Counted from the first letter of the stretch, positions 17,261-26,868 are shown. The stretch: 64,000 nucleotides of DNA from Acidimicrobiaceae bacterium (GCA_016722025.1 JADKGZ010000015.1:1-64000); one strand, 5' to 3'. Notes: generated by a model from the sequence alone, not told the origin. Made by a program: numbers and translations.

Positions 17261-17500
17261 ATGGCCGCAGCCACCACCACCATCCGGGTCGATCGAGACG
17301 TGCACGAGCGCCTGGTGCGCTTGGCCGAGGCCGGCGACCAGCAGTTGATGGAAGCCGTCCGCGAGGCAGTGGAGACGCTGGAGCGCGCACGATTCGCTGC
17401 TCGAGTCGGCCACGAGGTGGAAGCACTCCGCGCCGATCCCGTCAAATGGGCCGCGTACCTCGACGACGGCGAGCTGGCGGTGGGCGACGGTGTCGCCTGA
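17261..17500 (+). CDS. Antitoxin of a MazEF/PemIK-type module 1
   Basis: 79 residues. N-terminal strand TTTIRVDRDVHERLVRLAEA and the helices that follow fit a ribbon-helix-helix DNA-binding domain; the C-terminal tail (EVEALRADPVKWAAYLDDGE) would bind the toxin. Its end overlaps the toxin start by 11 bp, the usual coupled antitoxin-first order. Probably represses its own promoter through the palindrome upstream. Confidence 0.8.
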   Translation: MAAATTTIRVDRDVHERLVRLAEAGDQQLMEAVREAVETLERARFAARVGHEVEALRADPVKWAAYLDDGELAVGDGVA

Positions 17501-17825
17501 CGAGATCTGGCTCACCGACTTCGGTGATCCCTTTCCAGGCGAACCGGCCCACCACCGGCCGGCGCTGATCATCGGGCCGTCGCGACTGTTTCCCGACAAC
17601 CTTCCGTTCGCCGTCGTGGTGCCACTCACCACGACCCGCCGAGGCCTGTCGCTGCACATCGAAATCGAACCCGACGCATCGAACGGTCTCGACGATGTCA
17701 GCTACGCACAATGTGAGTGGCTTCGTTCCATCAATCGGCGACGTCTCGTCACCCGCCTGGGTGCCGCCGATGCAGCGACCACCCGCGAGGTATCGAGGGT
17801 CATCCGCACGCTGCTGGGCTACTGA
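17490..17825 (+). CDS. MazF/PemK-type endoribonuclease toxin 1
   Basis: 111 residues. Fold signatures: EIWLTDFGDPFPGEPAHHRPALII (early Gly-Asp-Pro and His-Arg-Pro, residues about 5-28), FAVVVPLTTTRRGL, SYAQCEWLRSINRRRLVTRLG. In MazF enzymes the Arg of HHRPALI and the Thr/Ser of the PLT loop cut single-stranded RNA. The GTG start at 17490 overlaps the antitoxin. Ends 10 bp before the convergent tldE. Confidence 0.85.
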   Translation: MSPDEIWLTDFGDPFPGEPAHHRPALIIGPSRLFPDNLPFAVVVPLTTTRRGLSLHIEIEPDASNGLDDVSYAQCEWLRSINRRRLVTRLGAADAATTREVSRVIRTLLGY

Positions 17826-17834
17826 CGCAACGGG

Positions 17835-19181
17835 TCACGCACCGGAGAGCGTGATGTCGCGGATCACCAGGCTGACCCCGGCGGCCCGCATCGGCAGCCA
17901 GTCGACATCGCCACCGATCTCCACCACGTCGAGCAGCATGCGCTGCAGAGTGGACGCGATGGTGAACTCGCGAATGGGTGCACCGACGACGCCGTTCGTG
18001 ATGAGCAGGCCCGACGCGCCCACCGAGAAGTCGCCGCTGATGGAGTTGACGCCGCTGTGCAGACCCTGCACGGAGGTGACGAGCACACCGTCGGCGACAT
18101 CGGCCACCAAGGCCGACTGATCGCGGGTGCCCGGTTGCAGCTGCAGGGCCAGGCACCCGACGCCGGGGGTGCCCTTGAAGCCCCCTCTCACGGCGTTGCC
18201 CGTGCTGCGCGCGCCGGCGCGACGGGCGCTGTAGCTGTTGTGCACGAACTGCTGCAGCACACCAGCGTCGATGAGGACGTTGCGCCGGGCGGCGAGCCCC
18301 TCGCCATCGAGGTCGGTGGCGGTGTACGCCAACGTGTTGGTGGGGTCGTCGACCAGCGTGACCATGGGGTTGGCCACCACATCGCCGAGTCGGTCCTTGA
18401 ACAGGCTGCGCCCCTTGGCGACGGCCTCACCGTTGAGCGTGCTGGAGATGACACCGAGGAACATCGCCGTCACGTACGGGTCGAGCACCACCGTCACTCG
18501 CTTCGACGACGGCTTGACCGCGCCCAGCAGCCGAGTTGCACGATCGGCCGCTTCCTTCGCTGCCTTCGCCAGGTCGAACTGGTCGGGCGAACGGCCGACA
18601 CTGAACCCGAACCCGGTCTGCGTCTCGTCGCCGTCGTCGGCCAAGGTGCTGATGGAGACGTAGCAGCCGTTCTCGCGACCGCTGCGGCGGATGCCCGTGG
18701 TGGTGGCCACGGCCGACTCGACCGCGACATCGGAGTAGTTGGAGTCGTCGACACGCACTCGCGGATCCACGTTCACGGTGAGGCGCTCGAGCTCCTTCGC
18801 CAGCTCGATCTTGCGATCGGTGGCGAAGTCGGCGAGCGCTTCGTTCCACAGCTGCTGCTCGACCACCTCGACGCCATCAGGCTCGGCAAGCCCGGCCCAC
18901 TCGTCGCACGTGCCGAACTCGACGTTGTCGCGGGCGTCGGCCAACACCTCGGCGATGGCAGCGGGGTCGAGCGTGCCCGCATACGCGAACCCGGTGCGGC
19001 CATCGCGGATGACACGAATGCCGATGCCCTCGCTCTGCGCGCTGACGAAGTGCTCGACAGACCCCTCGTAGACACGGATGTCGGTCTCGCTGTCGCGTGA
19101 GACGAATGCCTCCACCTGCTCACCGGAGCGAGCTTGGGCGATGACGCGGTCGGCGATCTCCTGCAACTGCTCGGTGCTCAT
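17835..19181 (-). CDS. tldE: TldE/PmbA metalloprotease partner
   Basis: 448 residues, the non-catalytic partner of the TldD/TldE heterodimer that degrades or matures peptides (microcin B17 leader, CcdA). Typical stretches: [20 protein letters not shown] (about 60-80), the middle [13 protein letters not shown], and the C-terminal [18 protein letters not shown] and EFTIAS. It lacks the HExxxH found in its partner. Its ATG overlaps the TGA of tldD (CATGAGC), showing coupled synthesis of the two subunits. Confidence 0.92.
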   Translation of the reverse strand: MSTEQLQEIADRVIAQARSGEQVEAFVSRDSETDIRVYEGSVEHFVSAQSEGIGIRVIRDGRTGFAYAGTLDPAAIAEVLADARDNVEFGTCDEWAGLAEPDGVEVVEQQLWNEALADFATDRKIELAKELERLTVNVDPRVRVDDSNYSDVAVESAVATTTGIRRSGRENGCYVSISTLADDGDETQTGFGFSVGRSPDQFDLAKAAKEAADRATRLLGAVKPSSKRVTVVLDPYVTAMFLGVISSTLNGEAVAKGRSLFKDRLGDVVANPMVTLVDDPTNTLAYTATDLDGEGLAARRNVLIDAGVLQQFVHNSYSARRAGARSTGNAVRGGFKGTPGVGCLALQLQPGTRDQSALVADVADGVLVTSVQGLHSGVNSISGDFSVGASGLLITNGVVGAPIREFTIASTLQRMLLDVVEIGGDVDWLPMRAAGVSLVIRDITLSGA

Positions 19182-20570
19182 GCCGCCGTCCCGCCGATGG
19201 TCATCGACTTGACGCGCAGCGTGGGCTGGCCGTCGCCCACCGGCACGCCCTGGCCGTCCTTGCCGCACGTGCCGGGGTTGCCCATCGCGAAGTCGTTGCC
19301 GAGCACGTCGATGTTCTTCAGCACCTGCGGGACCGTTGCCGATGAGGTTGCCCTCGCGCAGCGGGTCGGTGATCTCGCCGTTCTCGATGAGGTACGCCTC
19401 GGTCATGCCGAACACGAAGTCGCCGCTGGCGGTGTTGACGCTGCCTCCGCCGAGCTTGGCCACGTACACGCCGTAGTCGGTGGCGCGCACGATGTCGTCG
19501 GGCTCCTCGGTGCCGTTGAGCACGTAGGTGTTGGTCATGCGCACCATCGGCAGGTGCTGGTAGCTCTGCCGCCGGCCGTTGCCGCTGCGGGCGTGGCCTT
19601 CGTTGCGGGCCCGCAGGTAGTCCCACATGTACTCGGTGAGCACCCCGTTCTCGATGAGCACGTTGTACTGGCTGGCGTGGCCCTCGTCGTCGTAGGCGAT
19701 GGCACCCCACTCGCCGCGCATCGTGCCGTCGTCGACCAGCGTGACCAGCGGCGAGGCGACCAGCTCGCCCTTCTTGCCGCGGTACACGCTGCCGCCCTTG
19801 GCGATGATGTCGGCCTCCAGGCCGTGCCCGCACGCTTCGTGGAAGAGCACGCCACCACTGCCCTGCTTGATGACCACCGGCAGCGCACCACTGGGTGCGG
19901 GGCGGGCATCGAGCTTGGTGATGGCCATGCGCGCCGCGTCGCGGGCCAGGTGTTCCACGTCGACCTGATCGAACAGCTCGAAGCCAATGGTCTGGCCGGC
20001 GCTCTGCGAGCCGGTCTGCATGCCGGCATCGCCATCGGCCACGGCGGTGACCCGGATGAGCGTGCGAACCTGCTGATCGGTGACGAACACACCATCGGTG
20101 TTGGCGACGAGGATGTGCTTGCGGCTGTCGCCGTAACCAGCGCTCACCTGCACGATGGATGCACCTGCACCGCGGGCCGCGTCGTTCATCCGCAACAGCA
20201 GTGCCACCTTGTCGGCCTTGCGCACATCGTCGGGGTACTGGCTCACCGGGCTGACCACACGCTCCGCGCCACGGGTGAGCGCCACCGTGCGAGCGCCGCC
20301 ACCGCCTTGGCTGGCGGCCGCTGCGGCCGCCTCGGCCGCCGCCCGCAGGCCGGCCTCGCTGAGATCGGCGGTGTGCGCGAAACCGGTGGTGTCGCCCTTC
20401 ACCACACGGATTCCGGCACCGCGGTCGCGGCCACTGGTGACCTGCTCGACGCGGCCGTCATCGAGGCCCACCGAGGTGGAGCGCTTGTCCTCCGCGAACA
20501 CCTCGGCGAAGTCGGCGCCTGTGCGCACCGCCGCCGCGAGCACTCGTTCCAACACGTCTTGGTCGATCAC
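19178..20570 (-). CDS. tldD: TldD metalloprotease, frameshifted near the 3' end
   Basis: Catalytic subunit of TldD/TldE. The zinc site HEACGH is in [18 protein letters not shown] (about 246-263); [17 protein letters not shown] and the [21 protein letters not shown] segment are canonical. After [10 protein letters not shown] the frame turns into an Arg-rich sequence. Deleting one base of the GGG run at 19329-19331 restores the usual C-terminus (SMTIGGTAA) and a TGA at 19178-19180 that overlaps the tldE start. As given, the two genes would read as one 911-residue fusion, which I judge an artefact. TAGGCT lies 7 nt before the GTG start. Confidence 0.9.
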
Positions 20571-20577
20571 GTCGGCG

Positions 20578-20583
20578 AGCCTA
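20578..20583 (-). promoter_or_regulatory. -10 box TAGGCT of a leaderless promoter
   Basis: Seven nt before the GTG of tldD at 20570. Confidence 0.5.
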
Positions 20584-20631
20584 CCGACACCCGTCGAGAG
20601 TGAGAGCCCGCTGCGCCGGGCGCCACGGGCG

Positions 20632-20637
20632 TAGCGT
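20632..20637 (+). promoter_or_regulatory. -10 box TAGCGT of a leaderless promoter
   Basis: Eight nt before the GTG at 20646 of the thioesterase gene. Confidence 0.5.
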
Positions 20638-20645
20638 GAGGGATC

Positions 20646-21035
20646 GTGAGCGAGTTGCGGGCACCGTCGGTAGGCCTCAGCGGCCGGGCCAGCATGGTGG
20701 TCGGCGACGCCGACACGGCAGCGGCCATGGGCTCGGGCTCACTGGCGGTGCTGGCCACTCCGCGGGTCGTCGCGCTGTGCGAGCAGGCCACGTGCGTGGC
20801 GGTTGTCGACCATCTGGCCGACGGGTGGACGACGGTCGGCACGAAGGTGGAGCTCGATCACCTCCGCGCTACGGCCGTCGGCTCGCACGTGACGGCACAC
20901 GCGGTGCTCGAAGAAATCGACAGACGAAGGCTCACGTTCGTGGTCTCGGTGTCCGATACCAATGGTGCAGTGGCTGCAGGCAAGGTCACTCGCGCGTTGG
21001 TGGAGGTCGACCGATTCATGGACACGACTCGATGA
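20646..21035 (+). CDS. Hotdog-fold thioesterase (FlK-like)
   Basis: 129 residues. The order MVVGDADTAAAMGSGSLAVLATPRVVALCEQA, then VGTKVELDHLRATAVGSHVTAHAVLEEI, follows the fluoroacetyl-CoA thioesterase-like subgroup of hotdog proteins; Glu and Thr in the two stretches match the usual active-site positions. In most bacteria these are general acyl-CoA or house-cleaning thioesterases. It overlaps the next lipoprotein gene by ATGA. Confidence 0.75.
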   Translation: MSELRAPSVGLSGRASMVVGDADTAAAMGSGSLAVLATPRVVALCEQATCVAVVDHLADGWTTVGTKVELDHLRATAVGSHVTAHAVLEEIDRRRLTFVVSVSDTNGAVAAGKVTRALVEVDRFMDTTR

Positions 21036-21352
21036 AGCTGATCGCAGTCACACTCGTGTCAGCTGCGGCATGCCTCGCGCTCTCCGGCTGCCCGAGCCAG
21101 ACGGTGAAGGACGGCGCGAACGCCGCGTCGAAGGATCCGGCCGCACCGGGCGACATCAATGCCACCGACGCCCAGTGCCGAGCAGAGCGGCGGCTGGTGG
21201 AGACTGCCGTCGAGACCTACACCATCCTGCAGGGCGCACCCCCCGTCGATGAGGCCGCGCTCGTGCCTGATTGGCTGCGAGTGCAGTCGGTGTTCATGGA
21301 CCTCGACGCGCAGGGCAACGTGGTGCCGGCACCCGGTAGCGGTTGCCCCTGA
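21032..21352 (+). CDS. Small lipoprotein
   Basis: 106 residues. The signal ends in the lipobox LALSGC, so Cys20 or so is lipidated and the protein is anchored outside the membrane. After a short Lys/Ala linker there is a region with two more Cys (DAQCRAERR and GSGCP). The central AERRLVETAVETYTI...GAPPVDEAALVPDWLR resembles the pseudopilin-like tail seen in many actinobacterial small exported proteins. Function unknown. Confidence 0.75.
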   Translation: MKLIAVTLVSAAACLALSGCPSQTVKDGANAASKDPAAPGDINATDAQCRAERRLVETAVETYTILQGAPPVDEAALVPDWLRVQSVFMDLDAQGNVVPAPGSGCP

Positions 21353-21423
21353 TCGCTGGCGGATGTAGCCCTCGATCATCCTGACGGAGCAGAACAGGGT
21401 TCCAGGGGTCGAATTGCGCGAGC

Positions 21424-21429
21424 TACTGT
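21424..21429 (+). promoter_or_regulatory. -10 box TACTGT, leadered promoter
   Basis: Sixteen nt before the ATG at 21446, leaving room for the GGAGGG Shine-Dalgarno at about 21437. One of the few leadered starts in the window. Confidence 0.45.
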
Positions 21430-21445
21430 CGGCAACGGAGGGCCG

Positions 21446-22498
21446 ATGATATTCGCAGCATTACGCGACCTTCAGTGGCGACGGCGACGCATCGTGATCG
21501 CGATCGTCGGCACCGGACTGGTGTTCGCGATGAGCCTCCTGATGAGTGGCCTGGCCAACTCGTTCAGCGTGGAGGTGAACCGCACACTCGACCGGCAGGG
21601 GGCACAGGCGTGGGTGATCCTGGCCACCTCACCGGGAGCGTTCAGCCCGGGCAGCTTCCTGCTGCCGAGCGATGTCGCTGCAATCATCGCGACCACCGGG
21701 CCGCAGAGTACGCCGGTGCTCTACGGCTCGGCGGTTGCCGACCTCGGGCGCTCGCGGCCGGCCGACGTGAGCGTGATGGGCATCGGCGAGGGCGGGTTGG
21801 CACAGCCGAACCACCTGGTCGAGGGCGACTCGCTGCTGGGCGAGGGGAAGGTGATCACGCCCCGCAGCCTCGGTCTGCACACCGGCGACCAACTCAGCCT
21901 GTCCGGCAGGGTCTTCACCGTCAGTGGCGTCGTCGACACCGCTTCGGTGCTGGCCGGCCTACCGCTGCTGCAGATGGATCTCGCCGACGCTCAGGGGGTG
22001 CTGGTGGGCGGCCAACCGGTGGTGAGCACCGTGCTCACCACCGATGCCAACCCGACCCTGCCGGCCGAGTACCGCACTCAGGACAAGCCCGCCGTCGCTC
22101 GCGGGTTGATGCGCCCGCTGAAGAACGCGGTGCAATCCATCCAGTTCGTGAAAGCGTTGCTGTGGCTGGTGGCGGCACTCGTGCTGGCGGCGGTGGTGTA
22201 CCTCGGCGTGCTCGACCGCACCCGCGACATCGCGGTGTTCAAGGCAACCGGCGCCAGCACCGCTGCTGTGGGTGCCGGAGTGTGCGTGCAGGCGGTGGTG
22301 GTTGCCGTGCTGGCGGCAGTGCTGGGCGTCGGCCTGGGAGTGCTGCTGGCCCCGCGCTTCCCGATGCAGGTCGACATCGAATCGGGCTCGATGATGTCGC
22401 TTCCGTTGCTGGCGATGGCGATCGGCATGCTCGCCGGGATGCTCGGTGTGCGCCGGGTCGCCGGCATCGAACCGGTCACCGCCTTCGGGGGGCCCTGA
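21446..22498 (+). CDS. FtsX/MacB-type ABC transporter permease
   Basis: 350 residues. One N-terminal transmembrane helix (RIVIAIVGTGLVFAMSLLMS), a large extracytoplasmic domain (about 40-225), then three helices near 230-255, 280-305 and 320-340, typical of FtsX-like permeases that couple ATP hydrolysis to work outside the membrane. The motif DRTRDIAVFKATGAS between helices is the FtsX coupling helix. It is followed at 2 bp by its ATPase. Size and pairing resemble the mycobacterial Rv0072/Rv0073 pair (from memory). Confidence 0.85.
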   Translation: MIFAALRDLQWRRRRIVIAIVGTGLVFAMSLLMSGLANSFSVEVNRTLDRQGAQAWVILATSPGAFSPGSFLLPSDVAAIIATTGPQSTPVLYGSAVADLGRSRPADVSVMGIGEGGLAQPNHLVEGDSLLGEGKVITPRSLGLHTGDQLSLSGRVFTVSGVVDTASVLAGLPLLQMDLADAQGVLVGGQPVVSTVLTTDANPTLPAEYRTQDKPAVARGLMRPLKNAVQSIQFVKALLWLVAALVLAAVVYLGVLDRTRDIAVFKATGASTAAVGAGVCVQAVVVAVLAAVLGVGLGVLLAPRFPMQVDIESGSMMSLPLLAMAIGMLAGMLGVRRVAGIEPVTAFGGP

Positions 22499-22499
22499 C

Positions 22500-23472
22500 G
22501 TGACCGCCACCGACGGCACCGACGACGGCGACACCAACGGCCGTGACACCAACGACCGTGACACCAACGACCGTGGCACGGTGGTCACCCTCGACCGGGT
22601 GACCGTCGAGTACGGCACCGGCGACGCAGCGGTGCGGCCGCTCGACGGGTTCAGCACCTCTGTGCCGGCAGGTCGATTGGCCATCCTGCTGGGCCCATCG
22701 GGGTGCGGCAAGACCACCCTGTTGTCGTGCCTCGCCGGGCTGCAGCGTCCACCTCGGGCTCCATCCGGGTGGGCGACCACGAGGTCACCTCGCTCTCCGC
22801 CCAGCAGCTCACGGCGTACCGGCGATCGATGGTCGGTGTCGTGTTCCAGGCGTTCAACCTGGTGCCCAGCCTCACCGCCGCCGAGAACGTGATGATGCCG
22901 ATGCTCTCGGCGGGGGTGCGCCGGCGCGCTGCTCGCGAGCGCGCCCGCGAACTGCTGAGCAACGTCGGCCTTGCCGAACGGGTGTCGCACCGTCCGGGCA
23001 TGTTGTCGGGAGGGCAGATGCAACGCGTTGCGATCGCCCGTGCCCTGGCGCTCGACCCAGCGCTGGGGGGCGACGGCACCTCACCCGCAGGCCCTGCCCC
23101 CAGCCTCCCAGCGCTCACAGCAAGCCCCTGGCCGATCAGGTGATCGACATGTCGCCCGACCGCTCCGGCGTCACCGAGGCCGTCGTCGACACGTTCCTGG
23201 CCATCGGCGACGAGCTGTTCGCGGAAGGCGAAGTCGCCCACCACATCTACGTGGTCGAGTCGGGCCGCCTCGATCTCACCCGCGCCGGCTCCACCATCGG
23301 GGTTGTGGAGCCGGGCGAGGTGTTCGGCGAGATGGGCCCCACGTTCACGCTGCCCAGGTCGGCAACGGCCACCGCGCTGGAGCCGTCACGTGTCACCGGC
23401 TACTCGCTCGCCGAGTTCACCAGACGGTTCGGCGAGGAGGAGCTGCGGCGGCTGGTGGGCCGTTGGTCGTGA
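22500..23472 (+). CDS. ABC ATPase with C-terminal cyclic-nucleotide-binding domain, frameshifted and internally deleted
   Basis: Walker A (GPSGCGKTTLLS) is near residue 65; QAFNLVPSLTAAENVMMPM and the LSGGQMQRVAIARAL signature follow. A missing C near 22749 breaks the frame between Walker A and the Q loop. After ALDPAL the Walker B and H-loop region (about 30 residues expected) is reduced to about 70 bp of unreadable sequence (23062-23125) before the frame resumes with KPLADQVIDMSPD. The last 110 residues are a cNMP-binding beta-roll: GDELFAEGEVAHHIYVVESG, GVVEPGEVFGEMG, RRFGEEELRRLV. The cNMP fusion suggests second-messenger control of transport. As given the ATPase could not hydrolyse ATP. 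Residues about 10-25 (DTNGRDTNDRDTNDRG) come from a 15-bp repeat. Confidence 0.7.
22530..22574. repeat. 15-bp tandem repeat, 3 copies, inside the ATPase N-terminus
   Basis: Unit GACACCAACGACCGT occurs three times (first copy one mismatch), encoding DTN(G/D)R three times just after the GTG start. In-frame repeat, so copy-number change would only lengthen the N-terminus. Confidence 0.85.
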
Positions 23473-23473
23473 C

Positions 23474-23503
23474 GGTCGTGGCCGGTCGTGGCCGGTCGTG
23501 GCC
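23474..23503. repeat. 10-bp tandem repeat, 3 perfect copies
   Basis: GGTCGTGGCC occurs three times in the 34-bp gap between the ends of two convergent genes (23472 and 23507). Confidence 0.85.
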
Positions 23504-23506
23504 GCC

Positions 23507-25144
23507 TCAGCCGAGGTTGCTGGTGCGTGGGTACACGTCGCTGGGGTCGGTGAGCACGTTCACCATGTAGGGCACTCCGCTGGCAAACGCACGATCCATG
23601 GCCGGCCCGATCTCGCCGGGCTGGGTGACGGTTTCGCCGGCGCCGCCCAGCGCCTTCACCACCTGGTCGTACTGCAGCCCGGGCTGCAGGTCGCATGCCA
23701 TGTCCCAGCCGTAGATGGCCTGCATCGGGTGCTTCTCCAGCCCCCACATGCCGTTGTTGCCGACCACCATCACCACCGGCAGTTGGTGGCGCACCATCGT
23801 GTCGACGTCCATCATGCTGAAGCCTGCGGCGCCATCACCCAGCAGCAGCACGATCTGGCTGCTGGGGCGCACCGTGCGGGCCGCGATGGCGTAGCCGGGG
23901 CCATTGCCCAGGCAGCCGTACGGGCCGGTGTCGAGCCAGCAGCCGGGCTCGAAGACCTCCACGAACTTGCCGGCGTAGCTGGCGAAGTCGCCACCGTCGC
24001 AGATGACCACCGCGTCGCGAGCCATGCGGCGGCCGAGCTCGCCGTAGATGCGGCTGGGCTTGATGGGCGCGCTGTTGTCGCCGAGCAGCTCGGCATCGGC
24101 GGCACGGCCCTTCTCCTCCGCGGCCCGCAGCTCGGCGATCCAGCCGGCACGGTCGATGCTGGGCCCTGGGCCGTCGGCCAGCGCGCGCAGGACGAGGTTG
24201 CTGTCGCCGGCCACGGTGGGCACGCCGACGTGCGTGGCCCGCTGCTGGTTGCTGTCGACCACGTGCGCCACCTGCGCGTTGCCGAAGCGCCCGAAGCCGA
24301 GACGGAAGTCGAGCGGGGTGCCCCACACCACCACCAGATCGGCGCGCGCCTTGAGCAGCCCGCGAGTGCGCAAGAACGCCAGCTCGTGGTCGGCGGGCAA
24401 CGTGCCGCGACCGAGACCGTTGAAGAAGCACGGCACGCGCAGGTGCTCGGCGGCGGCGCGCAGTGCGGCCCATGCGCCGTCCCAGTAGACATCGCTGCCG
24501 ACGATGAACGCCGGGCGCTCGGCGTTGGCGATGAGCGCGGCAAGACGGTCGACCTCCTCGTCGTCGGGCGCGGCACCGAGGCCGACGCACTCGTCGACCG
24601 CCGGGATGTCGCCGGCAGCCGGGCCGAACACGTCGAGCGGGAAGTCGAGGAAGGTGGGGCCGCGGTGCGGCGTCATCGAGAGACGAGCCGCCGCATGCAC
24701 CATCGCGCCTGCCTGCGCAGCGTCGGTGACGGTGGCCGCGCTCTTGGTGATGGACTGCATCACGGGCACGTGATCGAACTCCTGCAGCGACCCGCTACCC
24801 CAGCGACCCTGAGGAGCGCGACCGCCCAGCACCACCAACGGCGAGCCGTTGAAGAACGCGCTGGTGGTTGCCGACACACCGTTGGTGATGCCCGGGCCGG
24901 CGGTGAGCGCGGCGAAGCCCGGCTTGCGCGTGAGCTTCGCGTAGGCCTCGGCGGCAAACGTGGCCGTCTGCTCGTGTCGAGTGTCGACCACCTTCATGCC
25001 CTGATCGCGCGCTGCGTCGTACAACGGCCAGATGTCCCCGCCGTTGAGAGTGAACATGGTGTCGGTGCCGAACGCCATCAGCGCGGCCACCGCCTGTTGC
25101 CCGGCATGGCCTTCGACGTGCAGGTCGGCGTTGTCATTGCTCAT
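23507..25144 (-). CDS. Thiamine-diphosphate-dependent enzyme (acetolactate synthase-like)
   Basis: 545 residues with three domains of the ThDP family. The pyrimidine-binding domain has the catalytic Glu in DTRHEQTATFAAEAYAK (about 53-70), then ALTAGPGITNGVSAT; the middle domain has GDIPAVDECVG and ERPAFIVGSDV; the PP domain has LGDGAAGFSMMDVDTM and the ThDP motif end VGNNGMWGLE. Annotation as acetolactate synthase is common for this type, but oxalyl-CoA decarboxylase and 2-hydroxyacyl-CoA lyase relatives share the layout, and no ilvN subunit lies beside it. Followed by two SDR genes on the same strand. Confidence 0.8.
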   Translation of the reverse strand: MSNDNADLHVEGHAGQQAVAALMAFGTDTMFTLNGGDIWPLYDAARDQGMKVVDTRHEQTATFAAEAYAKLTRKPGFAALTAGPGITNGVSATTSAFFNGSPLVVLGGRAPQGRWGSGSLQEFDHVPVMQSITKSAATVTDAAQAGAMVHAAARLSMTPHRGPTFLDFPLDVFGPAAGDIPAVDECVGLGAAPDDEEVDRLAALIANAERPAFIVGSDVYWDGAWAALRAAAEHLRVPCFFNGLGRGTLPADHELAFLRTRGLLKARADLVVVWGTPLDFRLGFGRFGNAQVAHVVDSNQQRATHVGVPTVAGDSNLVLRALADGPGPSIDRAGWIAELRAAEEKGRAADAELLGDNSAPIKPSRIYGELGRRMARDAVVICDGGDFASYAGKFVEVFEPGCWLDTGPYGCLGNGPGYAIAARTVRPSSQIVLLLGDGAAGFSMMDVDTMVRHQLPVVMVVGNNGMWGLEKHPMQAIYGWDMACDLQPGLQYDQVVKALGGAGETVTQPGEIGPAMDRAFASGVPYMVNVLTDPSDVYPRTSNLG

Positions 25145-25182
25145 CTCAACAGCCTTCCAGAACCGCCGGGCGCGTCACCGTG

Positions 25183-25953
25183 TCAGAACGAGTGGTAGCC
25201 GCCGTCGATGGTGATGACGTCGCCGGTGTGGTAGCTGCTGGCGTCACTGGCCAGGTACACGGCGAGGCCGGCGAAGTCCTCCGGCTTGCCCCAACGGCGC
25301 ATCGGCACTCGCGGCAGCACGTTGGCCACGAACTTGTCCCAGCTGAGCGCACCGGCGGTCATATCGCTCTCGATCCAGCCGGGGAGGATCGCGTTGCAGC
25401 GGATGCCGTGGCGAGCGTGCTCGACGGCGATGCCCTTCATCATCGAGATCACGGCGCCTTTGGAGCCGCCGTAGTGCTGGCCGCGCTGCTGGCCGTACTT
25501 CGCCGAGCCGGAGGTGGTGAACACCACCGAGCCGCCTTGCGGGTCTTGCGCCACCATCTGCTTCACGGCCTCCTGCGCGGTGAAAAATGCGCCGTCGAGG
25601 TTGACGCGCATCACGCGGTGCCACTCGTCCTCGCTCATGCCAACGAAGCTGGGCGCCTGGCCACCGACACCGGCGTTGACGAAGCACGAGTCGATGCGGC
25701 CGAGCTCGGCGACGACGGTGGCCATCCCGTCGATGACCGCCTGGTGGTCGCCCACATCGCAGACCAGGTCGAGCACGGGGTTGCCGATCGCTCGCAACTG
25801 CTCGGCGGCAGCAGCGTTCTTGGCCGGGTTGGTGCCCCAGATGGCAACCGACGCACCTTGGCCGGCCAACGCTGTGGCCATGCCCAGGCCGATGCCGCCG
25901 TTGCCGCCAGTGACCAGCGCGACGTGCCCGCCGAGATCGAAGAGTGCAGTCAT
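25183..25953 (-). CDS. SDR-family NAD(P)-dependent oxidoreductase 1
   Basis: 256 residues. TGGNGGIGLGM (about 15-25), CDVGDHQ, NAGVGG and the catalytic Ser-Tyr-Lys in TTSGSAKYGQQRGQHYGGSK (about 145-164) are present, with the C-terminal GDVITIDGGYHSF end of classical SDRs. Likely reduces a 3-oxoacyl or hydroxyl substrate. It is 27 bp from a second SDR and 38 bp from a ThDP enzyme, so the three may act on one metabolite. Confidence 0.88.
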   Translation of the reverse strand: MTALFDLGGHVALVTGGNGGIGLGMATALAGQGASVAIWGTNPAKNAAAAEQLRAIGNPVLDLVCDVGDHQAVIDGMATVVAELGRIDSCFVNAGVGGQAPSFVGMSEDEWHRVMRVNLDGAFFTAQEAVKQMVAQDPQGGSVVFTTSGSAKYGQQRGQHYGGSKGAVISMMKGIAVEHARHGIRCNAILPGWIESDMTAGALSWDKFVANVLPRVPMRRWGKPEDFAGLAVYLASDASSYHTGDVITIDGGYHSF

Positions 25954-25980
25954 GTGTCGTTCTCCACGAGTACGTGCCTT

Positions 25981-26790
25981 TCAGTGGGGGTGGGCGTCGT
26001 CGCCCAGCACGAGTTCCATCAGCGGCGTCAGGTTGGGGCCGCGGCGCAGATGATGGCCGCCGTCGGCGCTGATGCACTGGCCGGTGATCCAACTGCTCTC
26101 CTCGCCGAGCAGGAATCGCACGGCGTTCGCGATGTCGTCGGTGGTGCCCAGCCGAGCCAGCGGCATCTGGTCGAGGTAGTCGGCCACGATGTCGGGGCTG
26201 CCGGTGAGGCCGGCCGAGATGTCGGTGGGTACCAGGCTGGGGCGAACGGCATTGGCACGGATGCCGACGGAGCCCAGCTCGTCGGCAGCCTGTTGCACCA
26301 ACATCTCCAGCCCGGCCTTGCTGACGCAGTACGGGGTCATGTAGCGGTGCGTGCGCGGCGCTGCGATCGACGAGATGGCCACGATGGCGCCGCCGCCGGC
26401 GCGAGCAAGGTGCACGGCAGAGTGCTTGATGGTGAGGAACGCTCCAGTGAGGTTGGTGGCCATCACGCTGTTCCAGTCGTCGAGGGTGGTGAGGTGCAAC
26501 GGGGCCGCCGAGCCGGAACCGGCGTTGGCAACCACCATCGTGAACCGACCGACGGCGGCAGCTTGCTCGCACGCGGCTGCCACTTGCGCCTCGTCGGTGA
26601 CGTCGCAGACCACCGTGTGCACCTCGGCGTCCGTGGCACGCAGACCGGCCGCAGCAGCCTCCAACTTCTCGGCGCTGCGCCCCGCCAGCACCACCGCTGC
26701 GCCATCGCGAGCGAGCTGTGCGGCACATGCCAGCCCGATGCCGCTGCCACCACCCGTGATCAGTGCGGTCTGTCCCTGCAGAGAACTCAT
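25981..26790 (-). CDS. SDR-family NAD(P)-dependent oxidoreductase 2
   Basis: 269 residues. TGGGSGIGLACA (about 12-23), CDVTDEAQ, NAGSGSAA, the Ser/Tyr/Lys triad in SSIAAPRTHRYMTPYCVSK (about 144-162), and GQCISADGGHHL. A 20-residue C-terminal extension (GPNLTPLMELVLGDDAHPH) follows the normal end; similar tails occur in SDRs of CoA-thioester pathways. It heads the SDR-SDR-ThDP enzyme row. Confidence 0.88.
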   Translation of the reverse strand: MSSLQGQTALITGGGSGIGLACAAQLARDGAAVVLAGRSAEKLEAAAAGLRATDAEVHTVVCDVTDEAQVAAACEQAAAVGRFTMVVANAGSGSAAPLHLTTLDDWNSVMATNLTGAFLTIKHSAVHLARAGGGAIVAISSIAAPRTHRYMTPYCVSKAGLEMLVQQAADELGSVGIRANAVRPSLVPTDISAGLTGSPDIVADYLDQMPLARLGTTDDIANAVRFLLGEESSWITGQCISADGGHHLRRGPNLTPLMELVLGDDAHPH

Positions 26791-26868
26791 GGCCGATTCC
26801 TAGCGCGGCACGTCCGTTGCCTTCGTACCGGGCTGCCCCGAATGCCGACAGCTGCCGGCGCCGGCAGG

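Noticed and set aside
17835..20570. A natural TldD-TldE fusion of 911 residues
   Set aside because: The join contains an Arg-rich nonsense stretch; one base removed from GGG at 19329 restores the normal TldD end and the usual overlap with tldE.
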